A stretch of DNA of 64,000 nucleotides from Hyphomicrobiales bacterium (GCA_016716745.1 JADJVD010000001.1:620001-684000); one strand, 5' to 3'; positions 26,695 to 36,121 are shown, counted from the stretch's first letter. Numbers and translations are program-made. Notes: generated by a model from the sequence alone, not told the origin.

Positions 26695-26722
26695 GGGAGC
26701 GGGCTTCGGCCCGCTCCCTTTT
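26695..26722 (+). terminator. terminator of glnK-amtB second copy
   Basis: A perfect 10-base stem (GGGAGCGGGC, loop TTCG, GCCCGCTCCC) is followed by TTTT. It is 26 bases after the amtB stop codon and before the convergent Lrp gene. Confidence 0.9.
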
Positions 26723-26738
26723 CGTTTGCGCGGCGCGC

Positions 26739-27170
26739 CTAGCGCGAGATGCGGGTCGACAGGATGATCGAGGACAGGGTGCGCTCGACGCCCTCGGTCG
26801 CGCCGATGCGGTCGATCAGGCCGTCGAGTTCGGCGATCGAGGGCGCGGCGATCACGGCGATCAGGTCGAAGGCGCCGCTCACCGAATAGAGCGCGCGCAC
26901 CGCCTCGATTCGCTCCAGCGCCTCGGTCACCTTCACGAGGGCGCGCGGGGCGATGGTGACGAGGAGGTGGGCGCGCACGAGGTTCGACGCGTAAGCGTCC
27001 GACAGGCGCACGCCATAGCCGGCGATGACGCCGCCACGCTCCAGCCGGTCGAGCCGGGCCTGAACCGTGGTGCGCGACAGCGACAGCCGCTTTGCGAGCT
27101 GCGCCACCGGCGCGCGCGCGTCGTCGGCGAGCAGCGCCAGCAATTCGCGGTCCTTTTCGGTCAGCTGCAT
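26739..27170 (-). CDS. Lrp/AsnC family regulator
   Basis: The 143-residue protein has an N-terminal winged HTH (L-T-E-K-D-R-E-L-L-A-L-L-A-D-D-A-R-A-P-V) with recognition part L-S-L-S-R-T-T-V-Q-A-R-L-D-R-L, and a C-terminal RAM ligand-binding domain. It is expected to bind an amino acid. It is divergent from the saccharopine dehydrogenase gene, so lysine or its catabolites are the likely effector and that gene the likely target. The ATG after CAGGGGCGACG is chosen; the frame stays open 53 codons further upstream but that part overlaps the presumed operator. Confidence 0.9.
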   Translation of the reverse strand: MQLTEKDRELLALLADDARAPVAQLAKRLSLSRTTVQARLDRLERGGVIAGYGVRLSDAYASNLVRAHLLVTIAPRALVKVTEALERIEAVRALYSVSGAFDLIAVIAAPSIAELDGLIDRIGATEGVERTLSSIILSTRISR

Positions 27171-27187
27171 CGTCGCCCCTGCACAAT

Positions 27188-27203
27188 GACGAATATTATC
27201 GTC
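27188..27203. promoter_or_regulatory. palindrome, candidate Lrp operator
   Basis: GACGA-ATATTA-TCGTC is a 16-base near-perfect palindrome with an AT centre. It lies 17 bases before the Lrp start and about 95 bases before the divergent dehydrogenase start. AT-centred palindromes are the usual Lrp/AsnC sites, so autoregulation and control of the dehydrogenase are likely. Confidence 0.5.
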
Positions 27204-27298
27204 GAAACGGTCAATTTTATCCTCCGATCTGCACTTTCCGCCACTATGAATCGGCGGGTGCGCGCGCCAGTTTCCGACGTCGCAGGAGGGAGGACGCG

Positions 27299-28401
27299 AT
27301 GCGTAAAGTCGTGGTGGCGGGGCTGGCAAGATCGGCGGCGCGGTCGCGGCGATGCTGGCCGGGAGCGGCGACTACGAGATCCTGGTCGTCGACCGCAGCC
27401 GCGCGCAGCTCGACCGACTGCCGCCGCATCCGTCGGTGTCGACCCTCGCGCTCGACGTCGCCGACCCGGCCGCGCTGGCGCCGGCGCTGGCCGGCCGCTT
27501 CGCCATTCTGTCGGCCGCGCCCTTCCATCTGACCGGCCGGATCGCCGAGGCGGCGCGGGCGGCGGGCGTCCACTATCTCGATCTGACCGAGGACGTCGCC
27601 ACGACGCGCAAGATCTCGGCGCTGGCGGAGGGGGCGCCCTGCGCCTTCATTCCGCAATGCGGCCTCGCGCCGGGCTTCATCTCGATCGTCGCCAACGATC
27701 TGGCGCGGGGATTCGAGACGGTCGACAGCGTGCGCATGCGCGTCGGCGCCTTGCCGCAATACCCGTCCAACGCGCTGAACTACAATCTGACCTGGAGCAC
27801 GGACGGGCTGATCAACGAATATATCGAGCCCTGCGAGGCGATCGTCGAGGGACGTCTGACGAGCGTTCCGGCGCTGGAGGAGCGCGAGGAGTTCTCGCTC
27901 GACGGCGTCACCTACGAGGCGTTCAACACCTCGGGCGGGCTCGGCACGCTCGCCGCGACGTTCGCCGGCCGCGTGCGGACGATGAACTACCGGACGATCC
28001 GCTATCCCGGCCATCAGGCGATCATGAAGGCGCTCCTGAACGACCTCGACCTGAGGAACCGGCGGGACGTGCTGAAGGATCTGTTCGAGCACGCCCTGCC
28101 GGCGACCATGCAGGATGTGGTGGTGATCTTCGTCACCGTCTGCGGCTGGCGGGAGGGGCGCTATCTGCAGGAGACCTACGCCAACAAGGTCTACGCCGGC
28201 CCCGTCGCCGGCCAGACGATGAGCGCCATCCAGAAGACCACCGCCGCGGGCATGGTCGCCGTGCTCGATCTGCTCGCCGAAGGCGAGCTGCCGGCGGCCG
28301 GCCTCGTGCGGCAGGAGCAGGTCGCGCTCGACGCCTTTCTGGCGAACCGATTCGGCCGGCTCTACGGGCCGGCCGCGGTCGCGGCAGGCCTCGCCGCCTG
28401 A
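27299..28401 (+). CDS. saccharopine dehydrogenase family protein, one frameshift
   Basis: The protein has about 367 residues. An N-terminal Rossmann fold (M-R-K-V-V-V-A-G, G-K-I-G-G) is followed by a LYS9-type catalytic domain with C-G-L-A-P-G-F, N-L-T-W-S-T-D-G-L-I-N-E-Y and Y-R-T-I-R-Y-P-G-H. The family includes saccharopine and lysine dehydrogenases, so a role in lysine breakdown is likely. Near 27323-27326 a G is missing (CTGGCAAG for CTGGGCAAG), which shifts the frame after nine codons; adding it restores the G-x-G-x-x-G motif. An AGGAGGGAGG site lies before the ATG, confirming the start on the far side of the indel. The divergent Lrp gene is its likely regulator. Confidence 0.84.
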
Positions 28402-28513
28402 GCTCGGAGACGGGGCGCGTGCGCCCCGCAGGCCGTCAAGGTTAATCCGGCTTTAACTTCGCGCGCCCTAGGCTCCATGCGCCGGGATTCCTGCCCCCGC
28501 GCTGGACGGGTTC

Positions 28514-31206
28514 ATGCGCACGACGACGACTTCCCTGATCGATCATCTTCCCGAGGCGCTGGTGGAGTTCGTCCGCCGCCGCGCGGCGGAACTGGTCGGG
28601 CTCGTGCTGATGGCGGCCGCGGTGGCGATGGGGCTCGCCCTCGTCACCTGGTCCTCGCGCGATCCGAGCGTCAACCACGCCCTCGACGGGCCGGTGCGCA
28701 ATCTGCTGGGCCGGCCGGGCGCGATGCTCGCCGACCTCGCGATGCAATTGATGGGTCTGGCCGCCATCGCGGCGCTGACCCCGGTCGCGCTGTGGGGCTG
28801 GCGGCTGGTCACCGCGCGCAGGCTGGAACGGCCGCTGTTCCGCATCGCCATGCTGGTCGTCGGCGCGCTGGCGGCGGCGGGCGTCGCCTCGCTGTTGCCG
28901 GTCACCGATCGCTGGCCGCTGCCGACCGGGCTCGGCGGCGTCGCCGGGGACGCCGCGCTGGCCTTGCCGCGCCGGCTGCTCGGAGACGGGCCGGCGCTGG
29001 CGGCCGCCGGCCTCGTGTTCGCCGCGATCGCCATCATGGCGCTGACCGGCTCGGCCGGCGTCGGCGTGAGCGAGGGCGGCGAGAGCTTCGAAGACGACGA
29101 GGATGCCGGAGACGCGCGCAAACCCTCGCAGCGAATCGGCGAGTCCGAGGAGGCCGACCGCGAGCCGGGCTTCGCGCTGCTCGCGCTCGGCGGTCTGATC
29201 CATTCGCCTCTCGTCGCGCGCGCCGCGGCGGGCCGCAGCCTGTCGGGCGCTGCGCGAGGCCTGAAGCGGTTGTTCGCGCGTCGACCGGCCAAACCCGCCG
29301 CGCCGGCGCGCGCGCCCTGGCTCGACCCCGAGATCCGCGCCGAGGCGGCGGCGCCGCCGGAGCGGCCCGCTCCGCGCATCGTCATGCCGGCGCCTTCGCC
29401 CGAATGGTCGCCGGCGCCGGCGGCGCGCCGCGAGCCCTCCTTCGATCCGCAGGATTACGCTCCGCCGGGCCGCGCGTCGGCGCCCGAGGCGCGCCTGCCG
29501 CGCGCGCCCGAATCGATCCCTTCCCCTCTGGTCGAGGCGGAGGAGTTCGACGATCACGCCTTCCCCCCGCTCGCGCCCGTCCCGTCGCCCGCCGCCGCCG
29601 CGCCGACCCGCCCTGCGACGGCCGCTCCGCAGAAGATCCGCAAGGCCGCGCCGCAGCCCAAGCCCCACGCCTACGAGCTGCCCGCCCTCGCCATGCTGGC
29701 CGAAGCCAAGAAGCAGGCGAGCCGCATCTCGGAGGACGCGCTCGAACAGAACGCCCGCCTGCTCGAAGGCGTGCTCGACGATTTCGGCGTCAAGGGCGAG
29801 ATCATGAAGGTCCATCCCGGGCCGGTCGTGACGCTCTACGAGCTCGAACCCGCGCCGGGCGTGAAATCCTCGCGCGTGATTGGCCTGGCCGACGACATCG
29901 CCCGCTCGATGAGCGCGATTTCGGCGCGCGTCGCGGTGGTGCAGGGGCGCAACGCCATCGGCATCGAACTGCCGAACGCGCGGCGCGAGACGGTGTATCT
30001 GCGCGAGCTGCTGGCGAGCGGCGATTTCACCGGCACGAAGCACAAGCTCGCCATCGCGCTTGGCAAGACGATCGGCGGCGAGCCGGTGATGGTCGATCTC
30101 GCCCGCATGCCGCATCTGCTCGTCGCCGGCACGACGGGCTCGGGCAAGTCCGTCGCCATCAACACGATGATCCTGTCGCTGCTCTACCGGCTGAAGCCGG
30201 AGGAATGCCGGCTGATCATGATCGATCCGAAGATGCTGGAACTGTCCGTCTACGACGGCATTCCGCATCTGCTGACTCCGGTCGTCACCGATCCGAAGAA
30301 GGCCGTCGTCGCGCTGAAATGGGCCGTGCGCGAGATGGAGGACCGCTACAAGAAGATGTCGAAGGTCGGCGTGCGCAACATCGACGGCTTCAACGCCCGC
30401 GTCGCCGAGGCCAGGCCAAGGGCGAGGTCATCACCCGCACGGTGCAGACCGGCTTCGACCGCGAGACCGGCGAGGCGATCTTCGAGCAGGAGGAGATGGA
30501 TCTCTCCGTGCTGCCCTACATCGTCGTCATCGTCGACGAGATGGCCGACCTGATGATGGTCGCCGGCAAGGATATCGAGGGCGCGATCCAGCGCCTCGCG
30601 CAGATGGCGCGCGCGGCCGGCATCCATCTCATCATGGCGACGCAGCGCCCCTCGGTCGACGTCATCACCGGCACGATCAAGGCGAACTTCCCGACCCGCA
30701 TCTCCTTCCAGGTCACCTCCAAGATCGACTCGCGCACCATCCTGGGCGAGCAGGGCGCCGAGCAGCTGCTCGGCCAGGGCGACATGCTCTACATGGCGGG
30801 CGGCGGGCGCATCAGCCGCGTGCACGGGCCGTTCGTCTCGGACGGCGAGGTCGAGAAGGTCGTCGCGCATCTCAAGACGCAGGGCGCGCCGCAATATCTC
30901 GACGCCATCACGGCCGACGACGAGGCCGGCGGCGACGAGGAGGACGGGCCCGCCCCCGGCTCGATGGACGCCGAGGAGGGCGGCGACCTCTACGACCGCG
31001 CCGTCGCCATCGTGCTGCGCGACAAGCGCGTCTCGACCTCCTACATCCAGCGCCGGCTCTCGGTCGGCTACAACCGCGCCGCCTCGCTGATCGAGCGGAT
31101 GGAGCGCGAGGGCGTGGTCAGCGCGCCCTCGCATTCCGGCAAGCGCGAGATTCTGGTCGGCGGCGGGATCGACCGCGGCGCCTTCGATCTCGACGACGAC
31201 GCATAA
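28514..31206 (+). CDS. ftsK: DNA translocase FtsK, one frameshift
   Basis: This protein of about 897 residues pumps chromosome DNA at the division septum and activates XerCD. Four hydrophobic helices occupy about residues 20-190, followed by a Pro/Ala-rich linker to about 380, then the FtsK alpha-beta motor with Walker A G-T-T-G-S-G-K-S near 540 and Walker B I-V-I-V-D-E-M. The C-terminal gamma winged helix (R-R-L-S-V-G-Y-N-R-A-A-S-L-I-E-R-M-E) reads KOPS sites. At about 30411 a C is missing (GCCAGGCC for GCCCAGGCC); adding it restores R-V-A-E-A-Q-A-K-G-E-V. Such an essential gene would not survive the break, which supports a sequence error. Confidence 0.93.
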
Positions 31207-31272
31207 ACGGCCCATTTAGGCCACAGCGCGCCCCTAGCTCAGGGGCGTCGCGGTGTTCGATAAGGTTTCGGC

Positions 31273-31959
31273 ATGTCCATTCGTTCCGGCGCTGGCGCCC
31301 TCGCGCTCTGCCTCGTCCTTCCGCTCGCCGCGCTGGCGCAGAACGCGCCGATGCAGTTGCAGCCGCCCAAGCCCGCCGCCGCCAAGGCCGCGCCCAAGGC
31401 GGCCGTCGTCGACGCCGACGACAAGGAGCTGATCCAGAAGGCCAACGCCGCGCTCAGCGGCGTCACCACGATGATCGCCGACTTCACGCAGATCGGCGGC
31501 GACGGGCGGCGCTCGGAGGGCAAGCTCTATGTGTCGAAGCCGGGCCGGATGCGCTTCGAATACGCCAAGCCGGCGACGCTCGAGATCGTCTCGGACGGAA
31601 CCTCCGTCGCCGTGCGCGACCGCAAGCTGAACACGCAGGACGTGTATCTGATCGGCCAGACGCCGCTGAAATTCCTGCTGCGCGACCGCATCGACCTGTC
31701 GCGCGACACCAAGGTGCTCGACGTCCAGTCCACCGCCAACGCGACGATGATCCTGATCGAGGACAAGGCCACGCTCGGCGGCACGTCGCGGGTCAAACTC
31801 GTCTTCGATCCGGCGAGCTTCGCGTTGAAGCAATGGACCGTCAGCGATCCGCAAGGTCAGGACACCGTCGTGTCGCTGTTCAACGTCGATCTTTCGCGCA
31901 AGCCCGAGTCGTCGTTGTTCAAGATCAACACCGAGCGGATGTTGAATACGAATCGTTGA
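31273..31959 (+). CDS. lolA: LolA-family outer-membrane lipoprotein carrier
   Basis: The 228-residue periplasmic protein has a signal peptide ending A-L-A-Q and a Pro/Ala/Lys-rich linker to about residue 45, then the LolA fold: M-I-A-D-F-T-Q-I-G, G-K-L-Y-V-S-K-P-G-R-M-R-F-E-Y and the C-terminal V-S-L-F-N-V-D-L-S-R-K-P-E-S-S-L-F-K-I. It shuttles lipoproteins from LolCDE towards the outer membrane. It follows ftsK as in other alphaproteobacteria. A 7-base stem hairpin at 31229-31247 without a T run lies in the gap and may weaken read-through from ftsK. Confidence 0.88.
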   Translation: MSIRSGAGALALCLVLPLAALAQNAPMQLQPPKPAAAKAAPKAAVVDADDKELIQKANAALSGVTTMIADFTQIGGDGRRSEGKLYVSKPGRMRFEYAKPATLEIVSDGTSVAVRDRKLNTQDVYLIGQTPLKFLLRDRIDLSRDTKVLDVQSTANATMILIEDKATLGGTSRVKLVFDPASFALKQWTVSDPQGQDTVVSLFNVDLSRKPESSLFKINTERMLNTNR

Positions 31960-31988
31960 CCGGCCTCTTGAAGCGGCGTCGCGCGTCC

Positions 31989-32052
31989 CCAGATTCGAAA
32001 TCTGGCGGCGTCGACGCCAGCCGCGTCCCCCCGTGGCGGCGGCGTCGACGCC
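31989..32052. repeat. hairpin and duplicated palindrome downstream of lolA
   Basis: A 7-base stem hairpin (CCAGATT-CGA-AATCTGG) at 31989-32005 is followed by two identical 12-base palindromes GGCGTCGACGCC at 32007-32018 and 32041-32052, whose starts are 34 bases apart. No coding frame is evident. They may be protein sites or RNA stems. Confidence 0.55.
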
Positions 32053-32099
32053 CCGCCCGCCGGCGCCCTCCCGGCGGAAAGCGTCGCGTTTTCGACGCG

Positions 32100-32136
32100 A
32101 GCGCCCGGTTGCGGTCCTCCGCGGCCGGGCGCTTTT
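32100..32136 (+). terminator. terminator between lolA and exonuclease III gene
   Basis: AGCGCCCGG and CCGGGCGCT form a 9-base stem around an inner short hairpin, followed by TTTT. It is about 140 bases after the lolA stop codon and is the only T-tailed hairpin in the gap. Confidence 0.7.
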
Positions 32137-32233
32137 CGTTCGGCGATAGCTGTGGGCCGCGCCGGCGCGGCCTTGAAGCGCGCGGCGGGCGATGGGAGGA
32201 GGGGCGAGGCCTCCGTCAGCGAAAGTCCGCCCC

Positions 32234-33043
32234 TTGCCGTTCACCGTCGCCACCTGGAACATCAATTCGGTGCGTCTGCGCCTGCCGATCGTCGCGCAGC
32301 TTCTGGAAAGCGAGCGGCCCGACGTCCTGTGCCTGCAGGAGACCAAGTGCCGCGACGCGGAGTTTCCCGTCTCGGCGATTCGCAAGCTCGGCTACGAGCA
32401 TGTCGAGATCTCCGGCCAGAAGGGCTATCACGGCGTCGCCATCCTCTCGCGCTGGAGGCTCGACGCGGCGACGCGGCGCGGCTTCTGCGCCAAGGGCGAC
32501 GCGCGCCATATCTGCGCGCGCTTCGCCGACGGACCGGCGAAGGACGTGACGCTGCACAATTTCTACGTTCCGGCCGGCGGCGACGAGCCCGATCCGGTCG
32601 TCAACGAGAAATTCGCGCACAAGCTCGCCTTCGTCGACGAGATGCGCGACTGGTTCGCCGCCGACGGCGTCGCGAACCAGCGCGCCATTCTCGTCGGCGA
32701 TCTCAACATCGCCCCGCTGGAGCACGACGTGTGGAGCCACAAGCAGCTCCTGAAAGTCGTCAGCCACACGCCGGTCGAGGTCGAGAAATTCGTCGCCGCG
32801 CGGGCGGCGGGCCCGTGGTTCGACGCGATGCGCAAATTCGTGCCGGAGGAGGAGAAGCTCTACACGTGGTGGAGTTACCGCGCGGCCGACTGGCGCGCCT
32901 CCGATCGCGGCCGCCGGCTCGATCATGTGTGGACGAGCATGGATCTGGCGCCGGCCGCCGCGTCGCTGCGCGTCCTGAAGGACGCGCGCGGCTGGGACCG
33001 CCCGTCCGATCACGTTCCGGTGTTGACGACGTTCGACTTCTGA
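32234..33043 (+). CDS. xth: exodeoxyribonuclease III
   Basis: This AP endonuclease/3'-5' exonuclease of about 269 residues acts in base excision repair. It has T-W-N-I-N-S-V-R-L-R near the N-terminus, catalytic Glu in L-Q-E-T-K, Y-H-G-V-A, the G-D-L-N-I-A-P catalytic motif, and the terminal R-x-S-D-H-V-P. The start is uncertain. TTG at 32234 gives the normal length (L-P-F-T-V-A-T-W-N) but has a weak ribosome site, while an ATG 42 bases upstream would add a proline/arginine-rich extension. It stands alone, between the lolA terminator and the convergent cNMP-domain gene. Confidence 0.9.
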   Translation: MPFTVATWNINSVRLRLPIVAQLLESERPDVLCLQETKCRDAEFPVSAIRKLGYEHVEISGQKGYHGVAILSRWRLDAATRRGFCAKGDARHICARFADGPAKDVTLHNFYVPAGGDEPDPVVNEKFAHKLAFVDEMRDWFAADGVANQRAILVGDLNIAPLEHDVWSHKQLLKVVSHTPVEVEKFVAARAAGPWFDAMRKFVPEEEKLYTWWSYRAADWRASDRGRRLDHVWTSMDLAPAAASLRVLKDARGWDRPSDHVPVLTTFDF

Positions 33044-33056
33044 GCGCGGCGCGGCT

Positions 33057-33521
33057 TCAGACGTCGGGCGCGGTGGCGCGGGCGCGCCGGCGCGAGGCCT
33101 CCAGCGCGGCGCCGAAATCGCCGAGCGCGCGCGCCATGGCGGCGCGCAACCTCGCCGCCTCCTCCGGAAACTCCTCGAGCACGCGGCGCATGATGGCGCG
33201 CGGAATCTTCATCACCTGCGTCGCGCCGCGGGCGCGGGCGGAGGACGGGCGCTCGAGCGCGGCGAACAGCGCGGCCTCGCCGACCAGCGCGTCCGGCCCG
33301 GCGACGAAGGGGGGAATCGTCGAGCCCTCGATGTCGAGGACGAGCGCGCCCGCGACGACCTGATAGGCGGCGTCCGCCGCATCCCCCTGGCGGAACAGCA
33401 GCTCGCCGTCGGCCAGCGACAGGCGCTCGCCGGAAAAGGCGATCAGCCGCAGCGCGCCGCGATCGAGCGCGCCGAGCAGCGGCGTCGAGGCGAGGCGGCG
33501 GACATCGGCGTCGAGCGACAT
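33057..33521 (-). CDS. cyclic-nucleotide-binding domain protein
   Basis: This protein of 154 residues is a single cNMP-binding fold: G-E-L-L-F-R-Q-G-D-A-A-D-A-A-Y-Q-V-V-A-G, then a phosphate-binding cassette region D-A-L-V-G-E-A-A-L-F that keeps the G-E-x-A-L of the family. It lacks the CRP DNA-binding HTH; only a helical, arginine-rich tail follows. It lies 10 bases after the response-regulator gene on the same strand, so the two are probably co-transcribed. Whether it binds cAMP, cGMP or nothing is unknown. Confidence 0.82.
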   Translation of the reverse strand: MSLDADVRRLASTPLLGALDRGALRLIAFSGERLSLADGELLFRQGDAADAAYQVVAGALVLDIEGSTIPPFVAGPDALVGEAALFAALERPSSARARGATQVMKIPRAIMRRVLEEFPEEAARLRAAMARALGDFGAALEASRRRARATAPDV

Positions 33522-33531
33522 GGGTTCGCCC

Positions 33532-34218
33532 CTAGGGCACGAGCTTGTAGCCGCCGGCGTCGGTCAGCAGCAGTTGCGCGTTGGCGGGGTCGCGCTCGAT
33601 CTTCTGGCGCAGGCGGTAGATGTGGGTCTCGAGCGTGTGCGTGGTCACGGCCGCGTTGTAGCCCCACACCTCGCGCAGCAGCGTCTCGCGCGTCACCACC
33701 TGCCCGGCGGCCCGGTGCAGGAAGCGCAGGATCGCCGTCTCCTTCTCGGTGAGCCTGAGCTTGGCGCCGCGCGCGTCGAGCAGCAGCTTGGAGCCCGGCT
33801 TGAAGGTGTAGCCGCCGATCTCGAAGGTCGCGTCGTCGCTCGCCTCGTGCTGGCGCAGATGGGCGCGAATGCGGGCGAGCAGGACGGCGAAGCGGAAGGG
33901 CTTCGTCACATAGTCGTTGGCGCCCGATTCGAGGCCGAGCACGGCGTCGGCGTCGGCGTCGTGCGCGGTTAGCATGATGACCGGGCTCTTGCAGCCGTCG
34001 CGGCGCAGGATCTTCACGGCCTCGCGGCCGTCCATGTCGGGCAGGCCGACATCCATCAGGATGAGGTCGGGATGGTCGGCGCGCACGGCCGCCAGCGCGC
34101 CGGCGGCGGTCTCGGCCTCGCTCGCCACGAACTCCTCGTGCAGGGCGAGCTGCTCGGCCAGCGCCTGTCGCAGATCCCGATCGTCGTCCGTGATCAGGAT
34201 CCGTCGCCGCTGCGGCAT
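33532..34218 (-). CDS. OmpR-type response regulator, CenR-like
   Basis: The 228-residue protein has a receiver domain with acidic pocket D11-D12-D13, phosphoacceptor Asp56 in L-I-L-M-D-V-G-L-P and Lys in Y-V-T-K-P-F, then a winged-helix DNA-binding domain (T-E-K-E-T-A-I-L-R-F-L, G-Y-N-A-A-V-T-T-H-T-L-E-T-H-I-Y-R-L-R-Q-K-I). The sequence looks like the CenR regulators of Hyphomicrobiales and Caulobacter, which control cell-envelope genes; this is from memory of the family. The adjacent L,D-transpeptidase, a peptidoglycan cross-linker, fits an envelope role. No histidine kinase is in the window. GGGAG precedes the chosen ATG. Confidence 0.87.
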   Translation of the reverse strand: MPQRRRILITDDDRDLRQALAEQLALHEEFVASEAETAAGALAAVRADHPDLILMDVGLPDMDGREAVKILRRDGCKSPVIMLTAHDADADAVLGLESGANDYVTKPFRFAVLLARIRAHLRQHEASDDATFEIGGYTFKPGSKLLLDARGAKLRLTEKETAILRFLHRAAGQVVTRETLLREVWGYNAAVTTHTLETHIYRLRQKIERDPANAQLLLTDAGGYKLVP

Positions 34219-34392
34219 CGCCCGCTCCCCCATTGCCGTGGTCCGCGAGACGGGCGAGGCTTCGCCCGGCCCGACTCATCCAATCATCATAGACTTGGGG
34301 CGCGGCCAAGGCATAGGGCAAGGCGCGCGGCGGGGCTTGCGGGTCGAGGCGCAGGGACGAAGGATCGCGGCGTGGGGCAGGGGACGGGACGG

Positions 34393-34908
34393 GTGAGGCG
34401 CCTCAGGGCGACGCGCGCCTTCGGCGCGGCCGGTCGCGGCCGGCTGCATGTGGCGGGCCTGACGCTGCCCTGCGCGCTCGGGCCGGCCGGCGTCCGACAC
34501 GGCAAGCGCGAGGGCGACGGGGCGACGCCGGCGGGGCGCTATCGCCTGCTGTTCGGCTATTTCCGGGCCGACCGGACGCAGCGGCCGAACGCGGCGCTGC
34601 CGCTCGTCGCGGTCCGCGCCCGCGACGGCTGGTGCGACGATCCGGCCCATCGCCTCTACAACCGGCCGGCGCGGCTGCCGCTCAGCGCCAGCGCCGAGAC
34701 GATGCGCCGCGAGGATCGGCTCTACGACGTCGTCATCGTCACCGACCACAACCAGCGCCCGCGCGTGCGCGGGCGCGGCAGCGCGATCTTCTTCCACATC
34801 GCGCGCGAGGGGTTCACGCCGACGCAAGGGTGCGTGGCGATTTCGCCCGACGCGATGCGTCGGTTGCTGCCGCGCCTCGCCCGCAGCGCGGAGATCGTCA
34901 TCGAGTGA
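34393..34908 (+). CDS. L,D-transpeptidase (YkuD family)
   Basis: The 171-residue protein is essentially one YkuD catalytic domain. The active site is F-H-I-A-R-E-G-F-T-P-T-Q-G-C-V-A-I-S, with the His and nucleophile Cys of the H-x(n)-S/T-x-G-C motif. It forms 3-3 cross-links in peptidoglycan or attaches proteins to it; no clear signal peptide is present, which is common in this small group. The start is the GTG after a GGGACGGGACGG stretch, giving V-R-R-L-R-A-T. It is divergent from the CenR-like gene. Confidence 0.84.
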   Translation: MRRLRATRAFGAAGRGRLHVAGLTLPCALGPAGVRHGKREGDGATPAGRYRLLFGYFRADRTQRPNAALPLVAVRARDGWCDDPAHRLYNRPARLPLSASAETMRREDRLYDVVIVTDHNQRPRVRGRGSAIFFHIAREGFTPTQGCVAISPDAMRRLLPRLARSAEIVIE

Positions 34909-34912
34909 GGGC

Positions 34913-36121
34913 TCAGTTCGTCTTGCGGCGGCTGAACAGATAGAACATGCGCTTGGCGAGGCCCCGCGCGTTGCGCCGCAGGCTCTCGCGGGCGAGCGCG
35001 CGGCCGAAGGCGGTCTCGCGCCGGGGCAGCGACACCGCCGCGTCGATCAGCGCAATGCGCGCCGGCCAGAGCGGCTCGATCATCGTGTGCCCCTCGACGG
35101 CGCAGGAGTCGACGAGGTCGAGCGCGCCTTCCGTTCGCAGCGCCTCGGTCAGGCGCAGCGTAAGCTGCACGCCGGGCGAGAAGCGGTCGTAGCGCGGGTC
35201 GTGCGCGATCTTCCAGTACATCGCCGTGCGGCCCTGCACGAGCAGCACCGCGAGCGCGACTGGCGCGCCGTCGAGCGTCAGTTCGGCGATGCGGCAGCGG
35301 GCGCGCCGGGCCATCTGCCGCAACGCGACGCGGGCGAAGGCGGCGTCGCCCGCCTCCTGCAGCATCGCCGTGCCGACCTCGCCCTTCCAACCCGCCGTCT
35401 CCAGCGCGAGGAAGCGCTCGGCGGCGTCGCGCACGCCGTTAGGCCGTTCGATCAGCCGGAAGGCGAGCGCGCCCTCCTCGGCCAAACGCCGCCATTGCCG
35501 GCGTTGCGTCTTGTTGGGAGGCGCGGGCGGCGCGTCGAACGTCAGCGCCGCGCGCCGGCGCGGATCGAAGGCGCGAGCGCGCGCGCCGCGCCGCGCGCGC
35601 TCGCGAATGAGGGCGGCGACCGGCCCGTCCTCGCGCAGGGCGGGAAAGACGAGGGCGCCGGCGCGCGGACGCTCGCGCGCGACGAAGGCCAGAAGCGCCT
35701 CGAAGGCTTCGGCCGCGCAGGCGCGGTCGAGCAGCGGCGTTCCGAGATTGGCGTAATCATGCGTCCAGACGCGCGGCGGACCGAGGATCGAAAGGGAGGG
35801 CCCGAGCGGGCACAGGCCGACGAGGCGCATCCGCCCCTCGACATGGGCGCGGGCGACCAGGAAGACCGGCCGCGCGGCGGGGGCGAAATGCTGCGCGGCG
35901 GCGAGCGCGAAATCGGCGTCGAGAAAGACGTTGGCCTCGATGGCCCGGTCGGCAAGGTCGTGCCAGGCCGGCCGATGCAGCGCCATCACGTCGAAGCCGA
36001 GCGCCTCGACCCGCATGTCGCGGCCGGTGACGAAGGGCAGGGCGCGGGCGGCCGCGCGCCGGTCGCCGCCGGCAGGGGCGGCGTTCTCGACGAGCCAGAT
36101 CGGGAAGCCCATGTTGCTCAA
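34913..36121 (-). CDS. CelD/BcsL-like GNAT acetyltransferase
   Basis: This protein of 402 residues belongs to the BioF2-like group of GNAT proteins that includes CelD/BcsL of cellulose and exopolysaccharide loci. Visible marks are N-V-F-L-D-A-D-F near residue 85, the basic K-T-Q-R-R-Q-W-R-R-L-A-E-E-G, F-L-A-L-E-T-A-G-W-K-G, and C-terminal Y-W-K-I-A-H-D-P-R-Y-D-R-F-S-P-G-V. A substrate is not known; polysaccharide acetylation is an inference from the family. It converges on the L,D-transpeptidase gene, consistent with an envelope theme. Confidence 0.75.
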   Translation of the reverse strand: MSNMGFPIWLVENAAPAGGDRRAAARALPFVTGRDMRVEALGFDVMALHRPAWHDLADRAIEANVFLDADFALAAAQHFAPAARPVFLVARAHVEGRMRLVGLCPLGPSLSILGPPRVWTHDYANLGTPLLDRACAAEAFEALLAFVARERPRAGALVFPALREDGPVAALIRERARRGARARAFDPRRRAALTFDAPPAPPNKTQRRQWRRLAEEGALAFRLIERPNGVRDAAERFLALETAGWKGEVGTAMLQEAGDAAFARVALRQMARRARCRIAELTLDGAPVALAVLLVQGRTAMYWKIAHDPRYDRFSPGVQLTLRLTEALRTEGALDLVDSCAVEGHTMIEPLWPARIALIDAAVSLPRRETAFGRALARESLRRNARGLAKRMFYLFSRRKTN

